From DAIDKA01 sp035487155 (GTDB taxonomy: Bacteria; Pseudomonadota; Gammaproteobacteria; Steroidobacterales; Steroidobacteraceae), in contig DATHMK010000054.1 of assembly GCA_035487155.1 (NCBI GenBank), forward strand, positions 132,016-196,015: DNA of 64,000 nucleotides. The letters run 5' to 3'. Under the pieces are notes generated by a model. The model was not told the origin of the DNA and did not search any database. It saw only the letters and a program-made list of their open reading frames with translations. The position numbers and the translations under genes were made by a program. This document shows positions 35,999-45,301 of the stretch, one piece after another (the stretch's first letter is position 1; every line of letters begins with the position of its first letter).

Positions 35999-37024
35999 AT
36001 GGCTAAGAGAGACGCGCTCGCAGCATTGGCCCTCAGCGCCGCGCTGCTCGTACCGTTGTATGCCGAGGCTGCGGGCTGGCAACAGCCCAGGACGCCGTGG
36101 GGTGATCCTGACCTTCAGGGCACCTGGCCCATCTCCAGCCTGATGAGCGTGCCGCTGCAACGGCCGGCGCAATACGGCAACCGGCTCAATTTCACCGCCG
36201 CGGAACTTGCGCAGCAGCGCGCGGCGACTGAAAAACAGAACCAGGGCTACAGGAGCGAGGAATCAAAACACGCCCTGGGCATGGGTCACTGGGTCGAGGA
36301 GACTGAAGTTCCGGTTCAGACCTCACTGATCATCGATCCTCAGGATGGGCAGCTGCCGCCGCAGACCGCCGCCGGCAAGGAACTGTCGAGCAAGATGGGC
36401 AGCGACTGGAACCGTGAGGTGTTCGACAGCGTTGCCGACTTCGGCAGCTGGGGCCGCTGCATCACGCGCGGGCTGCCTGAGGGCATGTTTCCCAATCCCT
36501 ACAACAACGGCATCCAGATCATCCAGTCGCCCGGCTATGTGGTCATCAATCTTGAAATGATTCATGAAGCGCGAATCGTACCGCTCGGTAACATGCCAAC
36601 GCTGTCCGGCGAGGTCAGGCAGTGGCTGGGCTCCTCGCGTGGCCATTGGGAGGGCAATACGCTGGTCATCGTGACCACCAACTTCAACGGTCAGACCAGC
36701 ATGACCGATGTGCCAACGCGTGGTTCCCCGCGGGATCCGCGCGCCTCCAGCCCGCAGATGAAGCTGGTGGAGCGCCTGACACGCACCGACCCGAACCACA
36801 TCAATTACACCGTGACGGTGACGGATCCGGTGACTCAGACGGCTTCCTGGACTGCGCAGCTTCCCTGGACCCGCGATGAGAGCTACCAGATCTACGAGTA
36901 CGCGTGCCACGAGGACAACGAGGCGGTGCGCAACTACATCACGACCTCGCGTTATCGGCGCGCGCACGAGAACAAGGGCGCGCCGGATGCCGCGAACCCA
37001 GCGCCGGCGCCCGCCAAGCCGTAG
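35999..37024 (+). CDS. Secreted protein of unknown function (GxWEGNTLV family)
   Basis: A 341-residue protein with a signal peptide (ALAALALSAALLVPLYAEA). The mature part opens WGDPDLQGTWPISS, then a Cys in WGRCITRGLPEGMFPNPYNN, IQIIQSPGYVV, RGHWEGNTLVIVTTNFNGQT, LVERLTRTDPNHINYTVTV and EYACHEDNEAV at the end, with a Pro/Ala tail. The pattern is shared with 35086 and 52003. I know of no characterised member; such genes sit beside quinoproteins and DUF6152 in several environmental bacteria (from memory). GGAG precedes the ATG. It is first of a run: tannase-like, DUF6644 pair, MarR, esterase, quinoprotein. Confidence 0.78.
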   Translation: MAKRDALAALALSAALLVPLYAEAAGWQQPRTPWGDPDLQGTWPISSLMSVPLQRPAQYGNRLNFTAAELAQQRAATEKQNQGYRSEESKHALGMGHWVEETEVPVQTSLIIDPQDGQLPPQTAAGKELSSKMGSDWNREVFDSVADFGSWGRCITRGLPEGMFPNPYNNGIQIIQSPGYVVINLEMIHEARIVPLGNMPTLSGEVRQWLGSSRGHWEGNTLVIVTTNFNGQTSMTDVPTRGSPRDPRASSPQMKLVERLTRTDPNHINYTVTVTDPVTQTASWTAQLPWTRDESYQIYEYACHEDNEAVRNYITTSRYRRAHENKGAPDAANPAPAPAKP

Positions 37025-37029
37025 CGGCC

Positions 37030-38592
37030 ATGAAGACCTATTGGGTGGTGGTGGCGCTTGGGAGCTGCATGGGCATGGCCGCTTCGGTGCGCGCGGCCGA
37101 TCCGGTACTGTGTGCCCGGCTCAGCGGGCTCAAATTGCCTGACACCCGGATCGAGAAGACCGAGGTCATCTCCGGCACGCCGGCCTGGCAGATTCCAGAT
37201 GGTGTGTTCGCACGCCTCGGTGGCGGCCCACGTATGACGGTGTCCGTGCCGTTCTGCCGCGTAAGCCTGGCGATCGAGACAGAGATCCAGGTGGAGGTGT
37301 GGCTGCCTGATGACTGGAACCACCGTTTCGAGGGTGTCGGCAACGCCGGTCTTACCGGAGCTTTGAACTATCCGTCGATGGTCGCGGCCTTGCGCGGGCA
37401 TTTTGCCACCGCGTCCACCGATACCGGGCATGTCACCGAGCGTGACCCGTTTCAGTCGGACTGGATTGCCGGCCACGCCCGGCGTGTCATCGATTTCGGA
37501 CATCGCGCCCACCATCTGATGGCCCTGCGGGCCAAGGAAGTGATTGCCGCGTACTACGGCCAGCACCCGGCCCGCAGTTATTTCAGCGGTTGTTCATCGG
37601 GCGGGTGGCAGGGACTCACCGAGGCGCAGCGCTATCCGGCCGACTATGACGGAATCCTCGCTGGAGCCCCGGCGATCAACTATCTGGGCGCCACGGTGCG
37701 TGGCATGGTGTTGGCCCAGGCCGCAAATGCCCATCCCGAAGGCAACCTCGACGCGGCTGCCTCCAAACTGCTGGTGCAGGCAGCGCTGGCTCGATGTGAC
37801 GCCGAGGATGGCCTGAAGGATGGACTCATCAGCGCACCTCTTGGCTGCCGCTTCGATCCGGCGCAGCTGCAGTGCAAGGCCGGCCGGACCGAGGAGTGTC
37901 TGACAGCCGCTCAGGTTGATCGCGCGCGCCTGACTTACGGTCCGCACAGCACTCCAGGCGGACTGAAACTGTACCCGGGGCCAACCTGGGGCACGGCGGC
38001 ATTTTTTTCCCTCAGCGGCGGTCCGGCAGCGAAGCCGGCGGCCGCGCCCGTGCCCACCGTGGATCCGTTGTCAGCCATGATGACCGCCATGACGGGAAAC
38101 GCGCCGCGCTGGAGTCCCGCGACCTTTGATCCGGATCAGGATATGCCGACGGTGCTGCGGACGCTGGGTCCGGATCTGAACTCCACCAATCCGGATCTCA
38201 ATGCATTCCGGCGGCATGGCGGCAAGCTCATCCTGTATCACGGAGGTGCCGATCCGGGATTGTCTCCCTACAACACTCTGGATTACCTGAACAGTGTCAC
38301 CGACAAGCTCGGGGACGCGAAGGTGCAGAGCTTCATACGCACCTTTTTCGCTCCCGGAATGTTTCACTGTGTGGGTGGAACCGGGCCGAGCGTGTTTGAC
38401 GGCATGACACCGCTGGTCGCATGGGTTGAAAAAGGCGAGGCCCCGCGCGCAATCGTTGCGACCCAACCCGGCGCCGATGGTACGGTGATTCGCACGCGGC
38501 CCCTGTGCCCCTACCCCCAGATAGCCTCATACAAGGGAGCAGGATCAGCCGATGTGGCCAGCAGCTTTGAGTGCAGAGTCGAATCAAGGTAG
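37030..38592 (+). CDS. Tannase/feruloyl esterase family protein
   Basis: A 520-residue exported alpha/beta hydrolase. The start at 37030 begins a signal peptide (MKTYWVVVALGSCMGMAASVRA) and lies 5 bases after the previous stop. The catalytic Ser is S189 in FSGCSSGGWQG, with C188 before it; the His is in GMFHCVGGTG with a Cys after it. This CS...HC pairing by a disulfide is the tannase/feruloyl esterase hallmark; the Asp is in HGGADPG. The family cleaves galloyl, feruloyl or related aromatic esters, which fits a phenolic-compound island. Whether the preferred ester is gallate or ferulate cannot be told. Confidence 0.92.
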   Translation: MKTYWVVVALGSCMGMAASVRAADPVLCARLSGLKLPDTRIEKTEVISGTPAWQIPDGVFARLGGGPRMTVSVPFCRVSLAIETEIQVEVWLPDDWNHRFEGVGNAGLTGALNYPSMVAALRGHFATASTDTGHVTERDPFQSDWIAGHARRVIDFGHRAHHLMALRAKEVIAAYYGQHPARSYFSGCSSGGWQGLTEAQRYPADYDGILAGAPAINYLGATVRGMVLAQAANAHPEGNLDAAASKLLVQAALARCDAEDGLKDGLISAPLGCRFDPAQLQCKAGRTEECLTAAQVDRARLTYGPHSTPGGLKLYPGPTWGTAAFFSLSGGPAAKPAAAPVPTVDPLSAMMTAMTGNAPRWSPATFDPDQDMPTVLRTLGPDLNSTNPDLNAFRRHGGKLILYHGGADPGLSPYNTLDYLNSVTDKLGDAKVQSFIRTFFAPGMFHCVGGTGPSVFDGMTPLVAWVEKGEAPRAIVATQPGADGTVIRTRPLCPYPQIASYKGAGSADVASSFECRVESR

Positions 38593-38597
38593 CAGTG

Positions 38598-39071
38598 ATG
38601 AGTTTGCGAGCGTTCGGGCGCTGGCTGGAGTCGACCTCGCTCAGTCACCTGATACAGACCACACACGGCGCCATTGCGGATATTCAGGTGGTGCACATCC
38701 TGGCCCTGGCGACCCTGTTCGCCCTGGCACTGAATCTTTCCTTGCGCATCGCGGGGCGCGGCCTGACACAGGAGCCGACCTCGAGTCTGGCCCGGCGGTT
38801 CGTTCCCGCAATCTGGATCTGTCTGGCCATTCTGCTGCTGACCGGCACCCTGCTCATTGTCGCCGAGCCGGGGCGGGCGATCTTCAATCGCGTGTTTTAT
38901 ACCAAGATGTGCCTGGTGTTGGTCGCAGTGGCGTTCACATTCTGGCTGTCCTTTCTGGCGCGCCGGCGCGAGCGGCGCCCGACGCGGCTGCATGCGGCAC
39001 TGGCTGGTGCGTATATGCTGCTGTGGATCAGTGTGATCGTGGCCGGCCGCCTCATCGCCTATTCGGTCTAG
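38598..39071 (+). CDS. DUF6644 family membrane protein
   Basis: A 157-residue protein with four or more hydrophobic helices (VVHILALATLFALALNLSL, AIWICLAILLLTGTLLIVA, MCLVLVAVAFTFWLSFLA, LAGAYMLLWISVIVAGRLIAY). It keeps the IQVVHILAL start and VAGRLIA end of the group. I use ATG 38598 after the AGG near 38588; the earlier in-frame ATG at 38571 lies inside the tannase gene. Histidines in the first helix (VVH) could bind heme, but this is inference. It pairs with the next gene; a second pair is at 58423-59410. Confidence 0.8.
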   Translation: MSLRAFGRWLESTSLSHLIQTTHGAIADIQVVHILALATLFALALNLSLRIAGRGLTQEPTSSLARRFVPAIWICLAILLLTGTLLIVAEPGRAIFNRVFYTKMCLVLVAVAFTFWLSFLARRRERRPTRLHAALAGAYMLLWISVIVAGRLIAYSV

Positions 39072-39083
39072 GGTGTCACGGCA

Positions 39084-39563
39084 TTGATAGTCGAAACTCT
39101 CCAGTGGCTGCAGGGCACAGCACTTGCCGTCTCCATCAGCGAGCGCTGGTTTCCCTTCGTCGAGTCAGTGCATGTGATTACCATGGCGATGGTCGCGGGC
39201 ACGATTTTCATCGTCGATACCCGTCTCATGGGGCTGACCTCCAGGAGCCTGGCATTCACCTATCTGTCGCAGCGCCTGCTGCCATGGACCTGGTGGGCAT
39301 TCGGCTGCTCGGTGCTGACGGGGACCCTGTTGTTCATCGCCAACGCCACCGGTTACTACGACAATGCGCCGTTTCGCTGGAAGATGCTGCTGATGCTGCT
39401 GGCCGGCGTCAACATGCTGTATTTTCAACTGGTGACTTTTCGTGGCGTGGCGACCTGGGATTCGGGCAATCCGCCATTGCCGGCACGTACCGCCGGTATC
39501 AGTTCCATCCTGCTGTGGTCCGGCGTCATCGGCTTGGGACGCTGGATCGGATTTACGACCTAA
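39084..39563 (+). CDS. DUF6644 family membrane protein
   Basis: A 159-residue four-helix membrane protein starting at TTG 39084. Typical blocks are WFPFVESVHVITMAMVAGTIFIVDTRLMGL, TYLSQRLLPWTWWAFGCSVLTGTLLFIA and ISSILLWSGVIGLGRWIGF. The ESVHV histidine and the LLPWTWW motif recur in the product at 58423 (ETVHV, LLPYTWY). It follows the shorter DUF6644 gene by 12 bases. The pair may form a membrane complex, perhaps an electron-transfer anchor, but that is unproven. Confidence 0.82.
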   Translation: MIVETLQWLQGTALAVSISERWFPFVESVHVITMAMVAGTIFIVDTRLMGLTSRSLAFTYLSQRLLPWTWWAFGCSVLTGTLLFIANATGYYDNAPFRWKMLLMLLAGVNMLYFQLVTFRGVATWDSGNPPLPARTAGISSILLWSGVIGLGRWIGFTT

Positions 39564-39582
39564 CGGGTGTGTCGACTTCGCT

Positions 39583-40098
39583 ATGGACATTGCAATAAAC
39601 AAACGCAACAAGCAGCCGGATTCCCCTGCGCGCCAGAAGCTGCGGGACCATATCGTGGCGCGCCTGTGTCGGCTCGCGGATGCGATGCTGCGGGCGAGTT
39701 CACGGCAGATCAAGAAACTATGGGACATCAGCAACACCGACCTGCGACTGCTGAGCGCCCTGGAAAATGAGGATTCGTTGCCGATGGTGGAGATCGTCAG
39801 GCGGACGCTGGTGGATCAGGCCTGGGTCAGCCGTTCCCTGCACGACTTGGAATCGAAGGACCTGGTGGAGCGCCGGTCGGATCCGAAGGACTCTCGCGCC
39901 AAGCGCGTGTCACTGACCAGGAAGGGCCGGCAGATTCTCGAGGAGTCACGCCCCTACGCGAAGTGGAGCGAGGACTTTCTGCTCAAGAACGTCGACGAGA
40001 AGAAGCTCAAGGCGTTTCTGGACCAGCTTGAGGCCAATACCCAGGGTTTGCTGAATGCGCTCGAGCCGAAAGCCAAGAAACGAAAACGCGGGGGTTGA
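39583..40098 (+). CDS. MarR family transcriptional regulator
   Basis: A 171-residue winged-helix regulator. The DNA-binding part is ISNTDLRLLSALENEDSLPMVEIVRRTLVDQAWVSRSLHDLESKDLVERRSDPKDSRAKRVSLTRKGRQIL, with the conserved wing motif DPKDSRAKRVSLT. The C terminus is strongly basic (KAKKRKRGG). MarR proteins usually respond to phenolic ligands, and this one lies in the middle of the tannase/DUF6644/esterase run. Its likely sites are the CTTGWCAAG palindromes at 35895-35946. The esterase gene begins one base after its stop. Confidence 0.92.
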   Translation: MDIAINKRNKQPDSPARQKLRDHIVARLCRLADAMLRASSRQIKKLWDISNTDLRLLSALENEDSLPMVEIVRRTLVDQAWVSRSLHDLESKDLVERRSDPKDSRAKRVSLTRKGRQILEESRPYAKWSEDFLLKNVDEKKLKAFLDQLEANTQGLLNALEPKAKKRKRGG

Positions 40099-40099
40099 T

Positions 40100-41701
40100 A
40101 TGAAGGGTACGCGACTGCTGCCGGTGGTGCTGGGACTGGGCATGATGCTGGCCGTTCATGCGGCGACGCTGAAGGGCCCGGTGCGGACCACCGAGGGCCT
40201 GGTGTCGGGAGTGCCCGGGAACATCGCCGGCGTCGTGGTATTCAAGGGCATCCCCTTTGCCGCCGCGCCGGTCGGGGATCTGCGCTGGAAGGCGGCGCAG
40301 AGGATGCCGGCGTGGCAGGGTGTGCGCGCCGGCGACCACTTTGGGGCCGCCTGTATCCAACCCCATCAGCGGCAGCGAGTGCCCAACAACCGTGCGGTGG
40401 ATCTGCCGGACTCGCCGCCGATCAGCGAGGACTGTCTGTATTTGAATGTCTGGACCCCCGCAGCCTCGGCCCATGCGAAGCTGCCCGTAATGGTGTGGAT
40501 TTACGGCGGCGCCTATCTGGAAGGCGCCGGCTCAACGCCCTACAACCAGGGAGATAGCCTGGCGGCGAAGGGCGTCGTCATCGTGACCTTCAACTATCGG
40601 CTGGGGTCGCTGGGATTTCTGGCGCACCCGGAGCTGACCGCCGAGTCGCCGCACCGGGCCTCCGGCAACTATGCCCTGTCCGATACCATCGCAACCCTGG
40701 AATGGGTGCAGCGCAACATCGCCGGCTTTGGCGGAGATCCCGGGAATGTCACGATCTTCGGGGAGTCGGCGGGCGCATCGATGTCGGCGGCCCTGGTCGG
40801 CTCGCCGGCCGCGGCCGGTCTGTTTCGCCGCGCCATCTCTGAAAGCGGCATCTGGATGGGATTGAGCCTGGCGCCGATGCGCACTCGAGAATCTGCTGAG
40901 CAGCAGACCGTCAAGGCGGCCGCGCAGCTGGGCATGAGCACGCTGGCCGCATTGCGGGGGATGTCTGCGGAGGACGCCGCCAACAAGCTCCCCAAGCAGG
41001 GAATGATCATCGATGGCTGGATCGTTCCGGAGGACCTTACCCGCACCTTTGCCGCCGGCCGCCAGAATGAGGTGGATGTCATCGCGGGCTCCAATCGCGA
41101 TGAGGGATCGTTTGCGGCGGGCTTCGGGCCGCCCATGACCGTGGAACGCTGGCGTAGCACCGCCGCTCAGCGCTGGGGTGATCAGTCGCAGCTCGGGCTG
41201 CAGGCCTATCCCGCCGCCACCGACGCCGAGGCGGCGTTCGACAACACGCGCCTGTTCGCTGACAACATGGAATGGCTCATGCGCCTGTTCGCCGAGCGGC
41301 AGCATGCGCGGGGCATGCACGCCTACGCCTATCACTTCGTGTTCAAACCGAGCTATGCGCCCGATGCGCATGATCTTGGCGTTTGCCATACCTGTGAGCT
41401 GCCATTCGTTTTCGACAACCTGGGAGTGCTGCGCCTGTACCCCGACAGCAGTTCTCCACAGCTGACGCAGGCTTCCGCGTCGGCCCAGAAGGTCGCAAAG
41501 CTGATGTCCTCCTACTGGATCAACTTCGCAAGATCAGGCGATCCGAACGGCCCGGGGCTACCGGTATGGCCACAGATCCGAACCCTCGCCTCCGGACCCG
41601 TGCTGCACATCAGTGAGAGTCCGGTCGTGGCCGACTCGTTGGGCCCGGACAAGGTCAAACTATTCCAGGCGCTCTACGACCAACAGATGGCGGCCCCGTA
41701 A
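40100..41701 (+). CDS. Type-B carboxylesterase, exported
   Basis: A 533-residue alpha/beta hydrolase with a signal peptide (LLPVVLGLGMMLAVHA). It has the family motif SEDCLYLNVWTP (109-120), the oxyanion loop IYGGAYLEG (134-142) and the nucleophile S223 in IFGESAGASM. IPFAAAPVGDLRW is also typical. Start at ATG 40100 follows GGGGG. It hydrolyses carboxylic esters in the periplasm and complements the tannase-like enzyme upstream. The quinoprotein gene starts directly after its stop, so products may be passed to that dehydrogenase. Confidence 0.94.
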   Translation: MKGTRLLPVVLGLGMMLAVHAATLKGPVRTTEGLVSGVPGNIAGVVVFKGIPFAAAPVGDLRWKAAQRMPAWQGVRAGDHFGAACIQPHQRQRVPNNRAVDLPDSPPISEDCLYLNVWTPAASAHAKLPVMVWIYGGAYLEGAGSTPYNQGDSLAAKGVVIVTFNYRLGSLGFLAHPELTAESPHRASGNYALSDTIATLEWVQRNIAGFGGDPGNVTIFGESAGASMSAALVGSPAAAGLFRRAISESGIWMGLSLAPMRTRESAEQQTVKAAAQLGMSTLAALRGMSAEDAANKLPKQGMIIDGWIVPEDLTRTFAAGRQNEVDVIAGSNRDEGSFAAGFGPPMTVERWRSTAAQRWGDQSQLGLQAYPAATDAEAAFDNTRLFADNMEWLMRLFAERQHARGMHAYAYHFVFKPSYAPDAHDLGVCHTCELPFVFDNLGVLRLYPDSSSPQLTQASASAQKVAKLMSSYWINFARSGDPNGPGLPVWPQIRTLASGPVLHISESPVVADSLGPDKVKLFQALYDQQMAAP

Positions 41702-43537
41702 ATGAAGATCTCCGCACGCTCGATGTCCTGCACCATGGCACTGGTCGTGGCGTCCTGGGGTGCGGCGGTGTGTCGGGGCGCCGAGGCGGTCCCGGGTTCG
41801 GACTGGGAGAGTTACAACAAGACTCCGGAAGGGCAACGCTATTCGCCGTTGGATGAAATCAACGTCGCCAATGCAGCGACCCTCACGGAAGTGTGCCGCG
41901 TTCCAGTAGCGGAGCTGGGGTCACTGCAGGCCGGACCGGTGGTGATCGGCGATTCGCTGTACGTCACCACGCCCGCCGACACCTTCTCGATTGACCCGGT
42001 GACTTGCCACATCAAATGGCGTACCGCCTATTACCGCAGTGTGCCGCCGGGGCTGCCGGTGAATCGTGGTGTGGCCTATCTCAACGGCCGGATTTTTCGC
42101 GGCACCGATGACGGGCGGCTCCTCGCCCTGGATGCGCTGACGGGCGCGCAGATCTGGACCAGCATTGCCGGCGATGCGACGCTGGGCGAGTACATCTCCG
42201 GAGCGCCGCTGGCATGGAACGGTCTGGTGATCGTGGGCATAGCCGGCGGCGAGTTCGGCATCCGCGGCCGCATCCTCGCCTATGACGCATTGAGCGGCCG
42301 TGAGGTATGGCGTTTCAATACCATTCCCCAGGGAAGCGAGCAGGGCGCGCAGACCTGGGGCAACTCGAAGTGGGCCGCCCATGGCGGCGGCGCCAGCTGG
42401 TCGACCTTTTCCATCGATCCCACCAGCGCCGAGCTTTTCGCGCCGATCGGCAATCCCGTACCGGATCTCGCACCCCAGGACCGACCAGGTTCAAACCTGT
42501 TCACCGACAGCGCCGTGGTGCTGGATGCGCGCACCGGCCAGCTGCGCTGGTGGTATCAGCTGCAGGCCAATGATGATCGCGACTACGACCTGGCCGCCGC
42601 GCCGATGCTGTTCCGCAATGCCCGGCACGAGGACATGATGGCCGCGGCCGGCAAGGATGGCCTGCTGCATATCGTGGATCGCGCCTCCCATCAGGTCCGT
42701 TTCAAAGTTCCCGTGACCACGGTGGATCCGGTTCACAGGCCGATGACCGAGCAACCCTTGCGCGTCTGTCCGGGCCCGGCCGGCGGCGTGCTGTGGAACG
42801 GGCCGGCCTTCGATCCACGTCGCATGACGATATTCGTCGGTGCGGATGATCTGTGCATGACCCTCAAGAGCACCTCGGCCTCAGCGTATGTACCGCGCGG
42901 ACTGAATCTGGGCGGCAGTGTGGTGCCCGGCAAGGACGTTGCTTCGGGCTGGCTCACTGCTGTCGACGCTGATACCGGACAGGTGCGTTGGAAATACCAT
43001 GCCGATACGCCGGTCCTTGGCGGCGTCACGCCGACCGCCGGAGGCATTGTGCTGGCAGGGGACAACGGCGGGGACCTGCTGATCTTCGACAGCGGCACGG
43101 GTCGGCTGCTGCTGCAGAGGCCCAGCGGCGGAGCCCTGGCGGGCGGCATCGTGACCTATGCGCGCGAGGGCAAGCAGTATGTGGCCTTCACCTCCGGGAA
43201 TGTCTCGCCGGCGTCCTTCGGCTCTGTGGGACGCCCCAGTGTCGTGGTGATGTCGCTGCCTGGAAAACCGCAGCCTTCGACCAGCGCCGCGGACCCGGAT
43301 GCGGCCCGCGGCGCGGCGGTCTACACCCAGGCCTGCAGCGGTTGCCATGGCCCGGACGGCAGTCGCGTTGCCGGCAAGGACCTGAAGGCGCTGAGCGCGC
43401 AGCTCTCCGCCGACGCTCTGGCAGCCTATATCCGCGCGCCGACCGGCCAGATGCCGAAGATCTTCCCCGAGCCGCGTAGCGCGCAGGATGAGCGCAACGT
43501 ACGCGACGTCGTGGCCTATCTGGGCACCTGGCACTAG
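41702..43537 (+). CDS. PQQ-type beta-propeller dehydrogenase with C-terminal cytochrome c
   Basis: A 611-residue exported protein with a signal peptide (SCTMALVVASWGAAVCRG). Propeller repeats include ALDALTGAQIWTS and AYDALSGREVWRF; the active-site block is DDRDYDLAAAPM. A C-terminal cytochrome c starts at ACSGCHGPDGS. It is shorter than the copy at 25025 and, like it, lacks the vicinal cysteines (LPVNRG where CCDVVNRG is usual). Its ATG directly follows the esterase stop. It should oxidise a product of the exported esterases; the substrate is inferred only from position. Confidence 0.9.
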   Translation: MKISARSMSCTMALVVASWGAAVCRGAEAVPGSDWESYNKTPEGQRYSPLDEINVANAATLTEVCRVPVAELGSLQAGPVVIGDSLYVTTPADTFSIDPVTCHIKWRTAYYRSVPPGLPVNRGVAYLNGRIFRGTDDGRLLALDALTGAQIWTSIAGDATLGEYISGAPLAWNGLVIVGIAGGEFGIRGRILAYDALSGREVWRFNTIPQGSEQGAQTWGNSKWAAHGGGASWSTFSIDPTSAELFAPIGNPVPDLAPQDRPGSNLFTDSAVVLDARTGQLRWWYQLQANDDRDYDLAAAPMLFRNARHEDMMAAAGKDGLLHIVDRASHQVRFKVPVTTVDPVHRPMTEQPLRVCPGPAGGVLWNGPAFDPRRMTIFVGADDLCMTLKSTSASAYVPRGLNLGGSVVPGKDVASGWLTAVDADTGQVRWKYHADTPVLGGVTPTAGGIVLAGDNGGDLLIFDSGTGRLLLQRPSGGALAGGIVTYAREGKQYVAFTSGNVSPASFGSVGRPSVVVMSLPGKPQPSTSAADPDAARGAAVYTQACSGCHGPDGSRVAGKDLKALSAQLSADALAAYIRAPTGQMPKIFPEPRSAQDERNVRDVVAYLGTWH

Positions 43538-43559
43538 GCCATCGCGCCGTACGCTGCGG

Positions 43560-45041
43560 CTAGTGCGCCATCGAGGCCAGCGCCGCTGCATCCAGATGGG
43601 CAATGGAGCGGGTATCCTGGAAGGCACGGATGCCTTCGATGCCCTGCTCACGGCCGATACCGGAGGCCTTCATGCCCCCGAAGGGCGCGCGCAGATCCAG
43701 GCGCGTGGCGCCGTGATCATTGACCCAGACATAGCCGCAGACCATCTGTCCGCCGACGCGATTGGCGGTTTTCACATCCGCGGTCCACACCGAGCCGGCG
43801 AGCCCAGCCCAGCTGTCATTCGCCAACTTGATGGCCTCATCCTCGGTCTCGAAGGGAATGACCGGAATCACCGGGCCGAACTGCTCCTCGGTCACGACCC
43901 GCAGTGTGAGCTTCGGATTGACGACGATGGCGGGACGCACGAAGTTGCCGCCCCTCATGTCACCGCCCGGCAGTTCACCGAACTCCAGAACCTTGGCTCC
44001 CGATTCCTTGGCTTCCTTGATCAGGCTCTCGACGAAGGCTTTCTGCGCAGGAGAGTGCAAAGGACCCATGGTCGTGTCCTTGTCCAACCCATAACCGAGC
44101 TTGGTCTTCTGAAGCCGCGCGGAGAGCCCCTTGACCACTTCATCCACCCGCGAGTGATGCACGAACAGGCGCTTGGCGTTCATGCAGATCTGACCGGTGG
44201 TGTCGTAGATCGCGGCGAACATGCGATCCAGGTGCACATCGTCGAGGATCGCATCCTTCAGGACGATGGCTGCATCATTGCCGCCGAGTTCCAGCGTGAC
44301 GCGCGTGAGACTGTGAGAGGCCAGCTCCATCATCTTCTTGCCGCCATTCACCGAGCCCGTAAAGCATACCTTCGCGACGTCGGGATTGCGGATCAGTGCG
44401 CTCATGTTGGCATCGGCGCCCGTGACGACATTGAGGACGCCCGGGGGCAGCTGTTTGGCGATACGCTCGACGATGCGTGCCGTCGCCAGTGGCGCCGTCA
44501 GGGGCGGTTTGACGATGACAGTGTTGCCGGCCAGCAGCGCGTGGGGCAGCGCCGCACCCAGGATGGCCACCGGCCAGTTGAACGGCACGATGATGCTGAC
44601 CACGCCCAGCGGCTGGTAGGCCACGGTGGTCGCCACCGGGATGGCGCCGTGAATGGGCGGCAGGACCTTCGAGGCATTGACCTCATCGGTATGATGCAGA
44701 GCCAGCTTCCAGCGCAGTTCCAGCACCAGGGAATCGACCCAGGCCTCAAAGCGCACCTTGCCGTTCTCCTGCGAGAGAATGGCGGCGTCGGCATCGCGGT
44801 TCTCGGCAATGCCCGCGAGCGCCGCCAGCATTTTCTCCGAGCGCTGCTGGGGCGAGAGGGCGGCCCAGGCCGGATAGGCGGCCTTGGCGGCGGCGACGGC
44901 ATCACTGACATCCTGGGCACTGGCCGCGGCGGCATAACCCACCACGACTCCGGGTTTGGCGGGATCGGCAATCGCCATCTTCTCGGCCGTCTGGCGTTCC
45001 TTGCCCCCGATATACAAAGGAGTGGTGACTGAATCTGACAT
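43560..45041 (-). CDS. Aldehyde dehydrogenase family protein
   Basis: A 493-residue cytoplasmic NAD(P)-dependent enzyme. It has the cofactor block VVSIIVPFNWPVAI, KPPLTAPLAT, CFTGSVNGGKKM, the general base Glu251 in VTLELGGNDAAIV and the nucleophile Cys286 in TGQICMNAKR. A start at 45041 follows AGAGG; an earlier in-frame ATG lacks a site. It would oxidise aldehydes made by the quinoproteins or the VAO-type flavoprotein in this island to acids. It is convergent with the quinoprotein gene at 41702. Aromatic-aldehyde specificity is inference. Confidence 0.94.
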   Translation of the reverse strand: MSDSVTTPLYIGGKERQTAEKMAIADPAKPGVVVGYAAAASAQDVSDAVAAAKAAYPAWAALSPQQRSEKMLAALAGIAENRDADAAILSQENGKVRFEAWVDSLVLELRWKLALHHTDEVNASKVLPPIHGAIPVATTVAYQPLGVVSIIVPFNWPVAILGAALPHALLAGNTVIVKPPLTAPLATARIVERIAKQLPPGVLNVVTGADANMSALIRNPDVAKVCFTGSVNGGKKMMELASHSLTRVTLELGGNDAAIVLKDAILDDVHLDRMFAAIYDTTGQICMNAKRLFVHHSRVDEVVKGLSARLQKTKLGYGLDKDTTMGPLHSPAQKAFVESLIKEAKESGAKVLEFGELPGGDMRGGNFVRPAIVVNPKLTLRVVTEEQFGPVIPVIPFETEDEAIKLANDSWAGLAGSVWTADVKTANRVGGQMVCGYVWVNDHGATRLDLRAPFGGMKASGIGREQGIEGIRAFQDTRSIAHLDAAALASMAH

Positions 45042-45301
45042 GGTGCTACCTCTGTTTATGTTGTCCGTCTGCCGGGTCGCGGATTGTCGCACGTTGGCCG
45101 TAATTCTGAAGCCTCGGCAGGGCTTGAAGCAGCCCTAAAGTTTCGCCTTACCTCTATCAAGTAACTTAATGATTTAAATGCCATTGTCCCTTGAGCCGCG
45201 GCCGCCGGTCCAGGCTTGGCTATACTGTGCGCAGACCGTGTAGCGCATCACCGATCGGAGGGTCGAGAGGGGGTGCGGCTTAAGCGGCAGGGAGTGCAAT
45301 C

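Noticed and set aside
36904..37029. 42-codon upstream extension of the tannase-like gene
   Set aside because: It overlaps the previous gene and precedes a clear signal peptide at 37030.
43488..45032. 514-codon open frame opposite the aldehyde dehydrogenase
   Set aside because: Shadow of a strongly conserved ALDH; no domain of its own.
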